NCBI RefSeq assembly: GCF_014529535.1
Contig: NW_023503372.1
Coordinates: 996,075 to 1,060,074, forward strand
Length of the DNA stretch: 64,000 nucleotides
Source of the DNA: Bradysia coprophila
Lineage: Eukaryota > Arthropoda > Insecta > Diptera > Sciaridae
Reading direction: 5' to 3'
Shown here one piece after another: positions 37,501-46,400 of this stretch. The notes under the pieces are model-generated. The model saw only the letters and a list, made by a program, of their open reading frames with translations, had not been told where the DNA came from and did not search any database. Position 1 is the stretch's first letter, and every line of letters starts with the position of its first letter. The position numbers and the translations under genes are program-made.

Positions 37501-38319
37501 TTTCTCAAATATTTAACAATCGATTGGATAAGGCAAACAAGTATTATGAAGGCAGCAGAGGAATTGATTATTATTTTAAGAAGACGAATAAGAAGAAAAG
37601 ATTGACTGGTTTGAACGATGGAACTATTTTTGAGTGATCGAGATAGGCAAGCACCGCCAAAAATAGATTTCGATAAATCAATGCGAAGTGTGAACCAACT
37701 GAAAAATTGGAAAACATTTTTTTTGTGACTTACCCATTGATTCCAGAATTGGTTGATATTGAATCCAGTAGGACAGCTATGTCACTTCTGTCGATGGTGT
37801 CATCCACCGTTGCCTGACCCAAGTCATTTCTTTCAATCACACTCTCAATATTACCACTTTCAGTTCGACTTTCCACTAATTTTTCTTCTATTTTATCACC
37901 GAATTTATTCACATTTTCTAACACTTCGCTCGGTGCAGTCGGTGCATTGTTATCACTATACAACTCACTTCCGTGATGCAATTCGGTTGAATTGGAACTT
38001 TTTTCACCGGAATTGCTGTCGTTCTGTGATGATTGGTCGGACGTGGGAAAACTATCCGACGTTGCTAGCGATGCTATTATGGAACTGAAACGAAAAATTT
38101 TATTTGCACAAAATTTCAATGGAAGTTCAAAGGACTCATTTATGTGAGAGGGACACAGTGTAAATAATTGGTTGTGTGTTAAGATGAATGAATCGGAATC
38201 AAAAAGGAATTAAACAACAGCGCGATGCTTTAAACAGAAATCGAGCGTGGCTTAAATTACCTATTCAACAGCAATATTACGATAAATAAAAGCCGTTCGC
38301 GTGAAAATGAATATTTCAT
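16585..38319 (-). CDS. SUN-domain ER/nuclear-envelope protein of the SUCO/Slp1 (osteopotentia) family
   Basis: Common exons are 18018-20109 and 16585-17748 (269-base intron between them, donor GTGAGT, acceptor TTCAG). They can be preceded by 38261-38319 plus 37734-38084 (1,221 residues) or by 21410-21495 alone (1,113 residues); all junctions keep frame. After a signal peptide comes a long acidic region. The SUN domain spans about residues 320-457 of the long form ([16 protein letters not shown] through [11 protein letters not shown]). Next are a low-complexity stretch, a coiled coil ([13 protein letters not shown]), one membrane segment at about 910-932 and a basic, Ser-rich cytoplasmic tail ending RKILKKVF. 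Slp1/SUCO proteins are ER-membrane SUN proteins; yeast Slp1 helps stabilise other membrane proteins, and vertebrate SUCO supports collagen secretion by osteoblasts. The upstream extension of the 18018-20109 exon frame beyond 20109 is intron. Confidence 0.88.
20285..20495. mobile_element. CAGCTG-family MITE, old copy
   Basis: Arms ATATGAATTTGCG/GCAAATTCATAT and the paired CAGCTG blocks (TCAGCTGATTTTCAGCTGG, CAGCTGAAAAACAGCTG) face each other. The outermost bases are eroded. It sits between two pieces of an AGGTCA-rich element (20215-20275 and 20570-20615), as though it had inserted into it. Confidence 0.55.
21410..21495 (-). CDS. Proximal alternative first coding exon of the SUN-domain gene
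   Basis: An ATG-led exon of 28 codons plus two bases encodes a second, unrelated signal peptide ([17 protein letters not shown]). It ends with GG before GTAAGA. Joined to the acceptor at 20110 it reads straight into [10 protein letters not shown], giving a form that lacks the acidic 37734-38084 exon. Its promoter would lie just above 21500, about 17 kb from the distal one. Confidence 0.68.
22792..22896. mobile_element. Hairpin MITE
   Basis: GGAAGTAATTTGATATT at the left pairs with AATATCAAATTATTTCC at the right, and ATGAGTAAA with TTTACTCAT. The centre is the short palindrome GGGCTTCAGCCC. It is non-coding. Confidence 0.6.
24913..25015 (+). repeat. GATAACAGATGA repeat, copy 1
   Basis: Begins AAAATCTTGTACTTCATTCG and ends CGACAATAGATGATTAACC, the same order of blocks as the copies at 27434 (-), 30941 (-), 60939 (+) and 63252 (+). 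It is divergent, with a TAACAG to CAATAG-type change at the end. Confidence 0.55.
25546..25858. mobile_element. AGGTCA-rich inverted-repeat transposon with 9-bp target duplication
   Basis: A 313-bp element with ends AAGGCTCGGAACAGGTCGAC and the exact complement. Both sides carry ACTATTAGT (25537-25545 and 25859-25867), a perfect 9-bp target-site duplication. The interior is mostly AGGTC/AGGTCA and its complement in direct, everted and inverted arrangements. There is no coding capacity. A 9-bp duplication is typical of Mutator-like elements and near the 8 bp of hAT. Confidence 0.85.
25928..26157. mobile_element. CAGCTG-family MITE, well-preserved copy
   Basis: A 230-bp element with CAGTCAAAGGCAGTCAATTT ends in inverted orientation, matching the copy at 7680-7907. 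TA follows the right end, while CA precedes the left end, so one side of the target duplication has probably mutated. The right end abuts the SUN-gene fragment. Confidence 0.85.
26158..26345 (-). pseudogene. Decayed fragment of the SUN-domain exon
   Basis: The sequence follows 19165-19320 of the SUN gene in the same orientation: GCGAAAAAGCAAAATCGG, GAAGAGATACGGGAAC and CTCGGAATGTCTCGTTGATC have close counterparts there. Read on the minus strand it has stops (for example TAG where the gene has a coding codon) and indels, so it is dead. It covers only the last third of the SUN domain and lies inside the same gene's large intron. No introns are diagnostic here, so retrocopy and DNA duplication cannot be told apart. 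Confidence 0.8.
27434..27560 (-). repeat. GATAACAGATGA repeat, copy 2
   Basis: On the minus strand it runs from AAAATCTTTTACTTCATTTG to TCGATAACAGATGACTAGCC. The similar copy at 30941-31050 lies on the other side of ZMYND10 in the same orientation. Confidence 0.65.
28727..28777 (+). promoter_or_regulatory. Candidate X-box (RFX site) and forkhead site upstream of ZMYND10
   Basis: GTCACCATAACAAC at 28727-28740 fits the X-box consensus RYYNYY-N1-3-RRNRAC at every position, about 160 bases before the start codon. ATAAATA at 28771-28777 fits the forkhead motif RYMAAYA. In Drosophila, motile-cilium genes of chordotonal neurons are switched on jointly by Rfx and the forkhead factor Fd3F. The X-box match is specific; the AT-rich forkhead match is weak alone. 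Confidence 0.55.
28899..30221 (+). CDS. Zmynd10: ZMYND10 (BLU), cytoplasmic axonemal dynein assembly factor
   Basis: A single uninterrupted frame of 440 residues, the usual family length. The N-terminus ([17 protein letters not shown]) and segments such as [32 protein letters not shown]-type and [10 protein letters not shown] follow vertebrate ZMYND10. The C-terminus is a complete MYND zinc finger with Cys400, 403, 411, 414, 420, 424, His432 and Cys436 (C-x2-C-x7-C-x2-C-x5-C-x3-C-x7-H-x3-C). The protein acts in the cytoplasm with chaperones to pre-assemble outer and inner dynein arms, so in insects it is expected in chordotonal neurons and sperm. The start is the ATG in ACAATGAG, a good insect context. 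The gene is nested in a SUN-gene intron on the opposite strand, and an RFX-type site precedes it. Confidence 0.93.
   Translation: MSDANIVQPEEVDFFVQRVRSFDVKDIGSKSWLDSHEILLKLQQQAHLEASTCREELIKELLIVNAKLEILVHEAYCVLVWRLHILPKLLALDADPKATFLIYTVLFHEATAVSLLEIVLFHPNGCEALGEASIDLIDYCVQAVTQLIGLVTIGHFRDELKIQSENATRDDLERQQRDLQYKIGIRCISILSFLTDKIDLLPLSAASRLVKTHDTPCLLSELIHCQPWIRRVNGIEKFISDKWVTVRGESVLTVTKSEAQTWLCFRQLLFNPNVMRNYEINEFRQRELAKCQNKLTVQVLDQLPPLAELKHFLCTLVVSGNKTNNSSMVLEVLPQIKDNLISNAKKIGYRKIVESHRAIFIDLNQDTILELAKKLNEAYNTDYLASLECNNEEKSCENLCGNCGKQAEKKCSKCEAVYYCCRECQVENWSVHKNQCGNKI
30941..31050 (-). repeat. GATAACAGATGA repeat, copy 3
   Basis: Matches 27434-27560 through the blocks CTGTTATC..TAGCC and GCAAAATGTATGTTTAAACAAATGAAGTAAAAT-like sequence in the same orientation, but is more diverged. 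The resemblance continues weakly to about 31150. Confidence 0.55.
33440..33720 (+). pseudogene. Remnant of a retrotransposon RNase H domain
   Basis: One frame reads [17 protein letters not shown], like the RNase H active-site strand of insect non-LTR retrotransposons (usually DSQAALKAL). Further on GTGTGGG..CCCTTGTGGGAC resembles the codons for VWVPGH(C/S)GI of the same domain. Stops and frame changes interrupt it and no neighbouring reverse transcriptase is visible, so this is an old broken piece. Confidence 0.4.
34389..35126 (+). CDS. Unrecognised acidic helical protein
   Basis: A frame of 245 residues beginning [11 protein letters not shown], which could be a weak signal or membrane-targeting segment. 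The rest is acidic and predicted largely helical ([48 protein letters not shown]), with few aromatics and two cysteines (Cys25 and Cys241). Codon use looks coding: long, Glu/Lys-balanced and with synonymous C/G endings unlike the surrounding AT-rich DNA. AATAAA follows at 35309. It lies on the plus strand within the SUN-gene intron. I recognise no family. A missing upstream exon with a stronger signal peptide is possible. Confidence 0.65.
   Translation: MKMKWLLNVAIRVLGNGPHKSSENCLALSTGNSVLETRFDLDQSGRAEYDESEQWLDKNDMSEERENEPINDMATDNSDAEWFAYLQQQINNYENGEVGKLYVEIVESHKARELSPELLAFYIEKMEKIEGSEPLVEELKILLEHSKIADAKSKSFWPAISQPSTSGTIEAAKPVIDGFINAFKLLSENWAVRKTVKELFTHLGDEAFEKAKEMIHSQSSSYTPEQKADILKQFQDIYDGCVKNQ
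35309..35314 (+). terminator. Poly(A) signal after the unrecognised 245-residue gene
   Basis: AATAAA about 185 bases after the stop codon at 35126, at a normal distance for a short 3' UTR. Confidence 0.45.
36381..36633. mobile_element. hAT-like MITE
   Basis: The ends CAGGGCCTATTTTAAGG and CCCTAAAATAGGCCCTG form inverted repeats. Flanks CTACAGAG (36373-36380) and CTACAAAG (36634-36641) give an 8-bp target duplication with one change, as expected for hAT elements. The interior is AT-rich and repeats AAATTTCCAAAA-type blocks. Confidence 0.75.
37049..37138. mobile_element. Short hAT-like MITE, deleted relative of the 36381 copy
   Basis: A 90-bp element with ends CAGGACCTATTGTCAGG and CGAAAATAGTCCCTG. 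The flanks AGCTGCAG and AACTGCAG give an 8-bp duplication with one change. It keeps the GAATTT/AAATTC core of the larger copy. Confidence 0.65.
38261..38319 (-). CDS. Distal first coding exon of the SUN-domain gene
   Basis: Starts at an ATG and encodes a signal peptide (after MKYSFSRER comes a hydrophobic core LLFIVILLL), then a donor GTAATT after two bases of a codon. The next exon, 37734-38084, completes that codon and encodes an acidic, Ser/Thr-rich segment of 117 residues found only in this isoform. That exon ends with GG before GTAAGTC, in the same phase as the proximal first exon. Confidence 0.7.
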
Positions 38320-40478
38320 CTTCAAACAAATAATTTGTTTTTATAAAAACATAATTCTTTGACAGTACTGGTGGTTACAACGCGTTGACAAATACTGTTT
38401 CGAAACGTCAGTACTAAAAATGTCTGTTGGTCCCACACGAAATAACTATGTGTATTTTAGACCAAAATCAAAATTTAAAATTACGCGCGCGGTTCTGTAA
38501 TAACGATATTGAAAAGATTTTGACGAGGATTTTGACTGTTACTGCAGATATACATAGCGAGTTTCACATAAAATTCTTTTGTCTTCGGGCTTTTTCCATT
38601 TTTTTTTTAATGTCACACTTTCTAAAGCTGCAATTTTGATGATTGAAATTCTATTTTTTCGTCGTTCAGTGAACGCGTTGAGTTAATCTATGTATATAAA
38701 CCTCTGACGGTAAAGCAGACCCTCAGCAGATCAGAGTTTTCAAACTTTGAGGTGTGTTTCTTATGCTCACAATACATATGTACATTTACAATGTTTGTAC
38801 GCATGTGTATCGATATACAGTAAATTCACCTCAAAGTATGGATGCGCCCATAACTGCGAATTTACATTACCTTCAGTGGTTTATTTACTTTGGAATTAGT
38901 GAAACTAAATTTTGACAGCTCTCACTTCAGTACAAACCAAATTTATTTAATTAATTTTCCGAAACTAATTATTGACAGTTGTCACTGATGAGTAAATTCT
39001 TCACGATGAAAATTGGCCGTGAAGAGTATGAGCGTGAACAGCAATTATTCGAAAAGGTTTACTGGTGAATCGTCAAGAGGATAATTACAAGTTTCATTAA
39101 GCCGTTCAGCAATTTATTTTCGTTCTCAAATAAATTTTCTTAAAAACAATACTGTGATAAACTCTCTAAATGACCGTTTAGGTGCCAGCTGTCATTCACA
39201 CGTTCCTTCTATCTTGCCGCATGTGTACCCAAGGTTCTGAAAGAACCAGGTTAAGACAACTCTGAGTTGATCATGAAGGCGGTGACACACAAATTGAGTT
39301 CAGCGGCTACGAAGTTTATATGAAAAAGGCAACGTAACAAAAACAAAATTCCGAATTTTCCCAAAAAACAGACTTGGAAAGGTTTAATCTCGAATTGATC
39401 GGCTGTGATATGAGTTAGAGTAACATTTTTTTCGTTTATTTTTGTTTCTATTTTTGCCTGAAGTAGAGCTAAACCAAGACTCGAAATATTGCAAAAGAGA
39501 CCCCCCTGTGTTTGTTTATTTACTTTACGTCACGATAGTCCATGAGGAAACAGCAACATTATCTACAAACGGCGACGAAACGACATCCTACATCTCAGTG
39601 AAACTTGACAGCTGTCACCAGACGATTATCTAAACGAAAAATAATTACTGTACGCTAGTGTTAAAAGAGAATGTCAAAACGAGTGTTCACCCATCGAGCT
39701 CAGTTAAATTAACTGGTTTGTTTCTAGTTACCTGGACTTTTACATACAAATTTTGACGTATCACACATCGAAACCAGTTAAGCAACTGGTCATTTTTCTC
39801 TCTTTTACGCTCTTAACACTGAACACTTAACTTTGACAGGATTAACTGAGTGGCAAACGTTAACGTCAGTGAATGAAATGGAATTCTTGTACGCGCTTTT
39901 ACAAGGTATGTCATGTCACCCATGCGGAAGATACAGTATTTTGTATTCCGCACCTGTGTAACATAAAGGATATCACGAAATTAATTTAAAAAAAAACGTG
40001 ATAAGAAAGTTGAATTCACATTTGACCAGTTTTCCATCCGTTTTGCTGCCGTTTACTTGACTATGACAATGCAAAATAAATAAATGAATAAAAACAATGC
40101 AAAAATTATCTAAACAATAGAAACGTCACATAAACGGAAAGATTAATTGAGGCAAAACGGACGACTGTGAATACACCGTTAAACATTGAAATTATACGGC
40201 TTCTTCCACTAACCTACTAAATAACTAGGAAAATGCAAATAAAATAGTGGAAACGGAATTTATTTCAATGTAACGTCCTGCCCAGCAAACAGAAAAAAAT
40301 TCCCAGCCGTAAAACAAATTTGAGAAAGCAACAGGTCATTTCTAAAAATAACAACATCAAAATAGACGCACGTCGAATGTTCAACTAAAATGTTTTTTGT
40401 TTAAAATGAAATGTTCAAATGACGTGCAAGATAAAATTCAAAGTTTCGGTTTCTAACAATACAAAATAAAAAGTGAAA
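38320..40478. other. Intergenic DNA between the SUN gene and diaphanous
   Basis: The two genes diverge, so both promoters should lie here, but I could not pick out a convincing TATA box. An inverted repeat is present at 39658-39819. No other gene is supportable. Confidence 0.45.
39658..39819. repeat. Inverted-repeat element
   Basis: GTGTTAAAAGAGA at the left and TCTTTTACGCTCTTAACAC at the right face each other. Inner blocks AACTGGTTTGTTTC and GAAACCAGTT also pair. It is non-coding. Confidence 0.5.
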
Positions 40479-43400
40479 ATGTCGCGACACGACAAAACAA
40501 AGTCAAGTGGTATTCTGGATAGTTTATTCGGTCGGCCCAAATCCAAGGGAAAAGTGTACACATCAAATAATGGAGGGCGACCGATATCTTTGGAATCGGA
40601 GGCAATGCCAGACATGCAGGAAATTACAAACGAAATATACAAACTTACATCGTCCGAGGTTGACCAAAAATTTATGGAAATGTTGGAGGATTGGAACATC
40701 CCAAAGAACAAAAGACAGCCGTTGCTATTGAAGAGTATCGACGAAAAGCGGGACATGTTAATTATGCAAGTAAAAGGTGTGTGTGTGTGTGTCAATGTTT
40801 TTTTTATCGTTTGTTTGATCATTTGTATGTGCAACGATTTGTTTTCGGAAAATACTAGAGTCGCTCAGTATACACGCAACACTGTTGCTCGTTCTGTGAC
40901 TTAAAAAAATATATTTTTGTCTATCATAAAGATAATGGAAAACCGGCTTAGCACATTCTTTATCACTCCGCTATGCCACAGTCGGTTCCACATGATTGTC
41001 GTTATGTTTTCCACCTTTTATTCCATTTACATATATATATTCCGCATGTTCGTATAACATCATAGTCCATGGCCTTCAAAATCACATTGCCTAATTCATA
41101 ATTTCGTTCTGCAAATAAATTTTTGTTATTTCTGACGTTCGTTTACGTGCGATGAATGATTTCGTTTTTGGCACCACTTCCATAAAATGCGAATTTTTGT
41201 ATTTATGGAATTTGTCGGGCGGTTCTTACAGAGGTGCATTCCAGGTGTATATCTCAGCTGTTCAGACAATAAAGGATTTTTTAACAAGACATTTAGAACA
41301 GAAGACTCACAATCCGTTCAGTACTAAATTCCGCCCTTGTTATGTTTTGAATTGGGCATGCCCCAGTGCCGCATGCCTATCTGGCTATGTTCCTGTTCCT
41401 TTCATGAAAAAACTGAAACGCGATCCCTTGGAAGACCAATAGATTACATTTGAAGGTCACCAGCTAAAAAAGCGGATTCTTGTTCGGTCATTATACAGTG
41501 CCTCTCCTTTACTATCCAAAATACCAGACACCATCGAATGAATGTTCCATTTCATTCGGTAGAAGACAAATCGCTTATGTGAATCATGCTTGTCTGTTTC
41601 TTTCCCTTCGCTAAGTTTCTGGAATGGATTAGGTTCTGTGCCTAGTAATGCTAGTAATAAACCTTTTGTCCAGTGCTTAGTTTACTCTTACCAAAAAACA
41701 ACTCCGTGTGAGAGACAAAATTGATTTTTTTCAATTTTTCCTTTGTTTATTTGACTGCTCGCTCTCTTACTCCGTTTACGCTCCGTTTAGCTTAACCATG
41801 CCTCTTTTTTATTGTTTAAAACGTAAACGGAGTGCAAATGGAGCGTAAACGGCGTAAGAGGCTAAGCATTAAGTTTCCATTTCACTCAACAAAAAGTACT
41901 CCGTGAGAGAGCCGTTAGAGAGCGAGCTGTAAAATAAGCAAAAATTGACAAAAATCAATTTTTCATACCTAGGACCCGAAAAGTGCGACTTCGTCCAATG
42001 TGATAAATACTATTCGTACCACTTACTAACAGTCTTTTTTAGCGTGTGAGAAGTTCCAGACAGAGCCGAAGGCGACTTTTAGTCCTAGGTACAAAATGTA
42101 CTGTTGTCTGTAACACGGAGTACTTTTTCGGTAATAGGCATTAGTCGGGTCGGATCGGATTTTCAATAAACCTCAATACTCTCAATGAGCGTCGCTCATC
42201 TCTAATTAGAAATCTTTTTCAATAAGGTCGATTGTTAAACTCAACCGCCTCCCTTGTGTTCTTAATATTGTAAAAATTGTGCTCTGGCATAGTTACGAAA
42301 TAATCTTCACTGTCACATACGTCTTACTTAGCCAGCAGTGACAATCGAATAAGTTACATTGAAAACATTAATGTCATATGGATAGGTCTATCTCATTCAA
42401 CTAATAGTAGACCGAACAGATGTGAGTTATAGACGATTTTATGCACATTAGAGGTCGTTCGTAAATTACGTAACTCAAGAGGGGGATGCAAGATTTGCGT
42501 TATGGTCCTTTTTTTAATTCTCATACAATTTGCGTGACAGGATGAAGCGGGTTCTCGAAGATCTTGACTTTTGCGTTACGTAATTTATGAATGACCTCTT
42601 GCCAAAAAATGAGATTTCTGGCAGTGTGCCAAAAAAAACTCTAAAAAGCTGTAGAACTTTAAGGTTAAAGATTCTTCGACACTATCCCGATAGATTGATT
42701 AGGTAGATTGGTCTAAGTATTTAAAGACATTGACACAGAAAAGAACAAGAGTCATGACGAGTTTTCCTTAAACTAATTTTAATTTTATTTTCAATCATTT
42801 ATTTAGGCCTTTCGATTAATCAATAAAATGTTGAATTAATTTTGCGTAAGTTCGTTCTAGCAACGACAGAGCCCTAACTCCCATGACATAGGAAAAAAAA
42901 CCGTTAATTGACACTAAAGTAAACAAACTCGCCATAAACATTTAATCGGTGAAGTTTATGGTCGATCTGTTCCTAAACGAAAAATGGATAATGAGACGAT
43001 AAAATGTACGATAATTTTTCTCGGTTTTTATTGACTTTGAAAACGATTGAGCATACGCAATAGAGGTGCATAATGTGCCGACATCAAGGTGGAAATGAGA
43101 ACGTATCAATTCTGTATGTTACCCGAGCCGCTTTTCTTGTATCTTAACTTCACAGAGAACGTTTTATAGCCGATCGTCTATCGAAAATTGCTTCTATCAA
43201 ACTTTTATGACATCGAGTGCAAAGTACGTTATTAGGTACTAGATGTCAATTGTATATGACCTGCGGCCTCGTGTCAGAATACACATCGTGTACCTGATAA
43301 GGCACTTGCACTGAGTTTCATACAACGTTTAGTGCAACAGAGGCATCTAAAGCTCGTAGTTTTCGAACATTATGATGCTGAGTTGCATCAATATCAATAC

Positions 43401-46400
43401 TTCACTTCTCCACCTATGTCCCCTATATACACAACACCGGACCGATGTATTATTGATGCCGTTAAAACAAAGACAAAAATATTTTATTTTTTATTGCACA
43501 TTCCACAAATCCTCTCCGTTATAATATATACTCGTTCTGTATAAGACGTAGGAGTTCCACAAAAATGTTCTGTGATTTCTTGCCACAAGAAAAAAAAAAT
43601 GTTCACTTTGCGTGAATCATTAAAAGAATTGTGGTCAAAGCAATACAATTGACACGACCACAGTTGTTTGTTTATAATTAGCAGAAGAAAATGATATAAT
43701 CGCAAGTGAATGATGTGTGTACACCAGCACCTGGTTTGTGCAGATTTAATGGGAGGATATCAGTTTCTTTTCCTTCTTTTTTTTTGCAAAATGCCATTTT
43801 GATTGGTATAGAAAAATGGGCAGTCTTCAGGGCCGTATCTAGAGCGTAATTTAAGGGTGGGTTCGGTTTTTAGATCCATAAAACTTGGTAAAGATCTTTC
43901 AGTTGCCTCCCCGTCAGTACCTGCATTATTAGACATTTTTTAGCTACATCTGTCAGGACTGTCAAGCTTGACTGGATCCACTGTTCTCTCGTGTGTTTTT
44001 ATACTCTTAGACTTGCCAATTAACGTCAAATGATTGGTTGAGACTAAACGATACAATTTAGGAAATTTTCAGAATAAAATTCTTAAAATAGGCCATCGCT
44101 CAGACACCATAAAGTGGTCCCGTTCGAACAGTTATCGCCGTTTTCGAACAGTTGACACTGCGGGTCCAAACTGTTTTAATATAAAATTAGCACAGTTTTC
44201 GAACAGTTGAGGCTATGGACTACAATTGTGTTATAACGAACTGCAACAATATATTGCCCTCATTTAACTACGGACCTGCCGAACACTGGAAACGTTTTAT
44301 AAATATATATGACGAATTCCATAACCTGTCCGGTGCTCGAAATTTATAGTCAATGGATTTTATCTCGTCCACTAGGTACATGGTTTATTTTACTCTGCCG
44401 TGCTTCAGAGTCATTCAGTGGTTAAATTCAAAATTTTAAAGTTTCCTTCCGTCTCTTCCTAAGATAGAATCTCAAGTTATGGTGGAACTGTTCCACATTT
44501 TTACGAAAAATATTTATTCAAATATTAGACCCTCCTTCGGCGGCATAATCATTTGTCGCTCTCGCAATCAACAAAACGCATTTTCTAACGTAAACACTTT
44601 CTCTTTGTTCGGCGATTTCCTTTCTATTGAATTTATAGAATGCAGATGTTCACATTAGAACAAATCTAAATACAGAAAAGTGAATACGAAATTTCATTTG
44701 ATCGAATATATATCGCATCATGACAACCTCAATGACGACACTAAATGTTTATTCATTCTCTTCCGCTTTAATTTTGTGAACAAATAATTACGTTGATCTT
44801 AGAATTCTTGTCGAACCGATTTTTAAAATTCGTTGGAGATATATGGACAAGCTGATTTATTGAGGTCATTCAACAAAATGTTTGATAGAATATAGGAAAT
44901 AGGTATGTGTCAGTGATGATTTCAATTTAACTAGATTTGGATTGGGGAGCGTTCATAGATGACGTTTTCTTTTCGGGGTGAGGAAGTCTTTGAACACAGT
45001 CACTGCATTGCATGAAAAATAGAAGACAAGGGAGGTCCAAAAATAAAGCGAAAAAATGCTGATGCGTCATTTATGTGATTTTGTTTTATTTATTGTCGAA
45101 ATTGAAACGGTCAGCGCATCTATTTAGAAAAATCGTATGCGTTCAGTTGATGATCACTAAAAATCCCTTCCTTATCTTTGCAAAATTTGAATTCAGTGTA
45201 ACACACTACGACAAAACTTTGTTGCATAAATTTCCATGGGCTCACCTCAATCGCACTGATTTTATTTTATGATTTTTTTTTTCGCTGATAAGCGTCTTTG
45301 TGATTCATGCAATTGTACAACTGGACGATAAATGTTTATTTAAAGAAAGAAAATGTTGCGACCCATTTGTAAAATTCTGCATTCTTTCGATAAATTTATT
45401 ATCAGCGGACTTGCAATTTGCATTGCTTACGTTACACTTGTACACATTTCATTCGAAATTCTTTTTTTGTTTTGCTTTTTATCGGAACAGATTTGTAACC
45501 GTTTGAACACTCGGAAATGTTGGGAACATTTCAATGATTGTATAGGGAACACTCACAAAGTCCGTACGCGAAAAATGACGAATTAGAAAACCTATACCTC
45601 CATCGCACCCAAAAATACATTTTTATCTTGTCATTCCTCATTCCTCTCTTCGTGTTTGTTGAGATAGCACTAAGACGGTCCTTTAGGCAAGAAACTCGTT
45701 TTAATGAACAAGCAAGACAAATTTGAAAGGACCGAAAATTAAAACTTTGATGCAAAAATTGATAAAGCAGGTAGCCCAGCATGGCCAGGTCGGACATGTG
45801 AACCAGTACTGTAGATGTAGGGAGCAAACATTTTGTATCATGTTATAGTGGTAGCTCTGTCTAGATATATGTTTTGACCTTTCACCCTTCACCCTGATAA
45901 GAGTGGGAACTTTGGAAATGAACCAGCTCCACTAGAAAAAGATACAAAATGTTTGCGCTGCATCTCTAGTGCTTTTTTATTAAAACTGGCTTCTAGTTTA
46001 GTTTCGAAGCTTACATACACGAATACATTTTACTAATTTGACGAGATCTATTCGGAAATCCAATTTCAAGATCATAAAGAAATGGAAACAGTCCGGATGT
46101 TGCTACTGTTGATAGTGCTTCAAGTTGCTTCGACTTTTATGTTCATGAGGGATTAAGGTCATATTTTTGTGGCTTCGACCGGTGAAGCTTATCAGTCTAT
46201 GAAGCTTTTCACTTTTGAAGTAGTTGCAATTTGCAAAAAATATTTTCCCTTAACAAATTTTGTTCGTCTTCCATTATTTTCGTCGCAATTTAACCCGTTC
46301 GTAGAGATTTAATTGCTGAATGCTGCCCCGAAAAATGTCTTTCGCAAAAGAATGATATAGAACCATTTGTTATCTTATCCTTCACATCACGTCAGTGACT

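Larger units (their letters stand above)
35320..37730. other. Intronic DNA with MITEs
   Basis: No gene is supportable. It includes the hAT-like MITEs at 36381 and 37049 and, at 36685-36757, a remnant of the AGGTCA-rich element, recognisable by its end GATTCGAGCCTT. Confidence 0.45.

Noticed and set aside
41152..41442. 96-codon open frame in diaphanous intron 1
   Set aside because: No recognisable domain, no splice or poly(A) context, and low-complexity flanks; likely chance.
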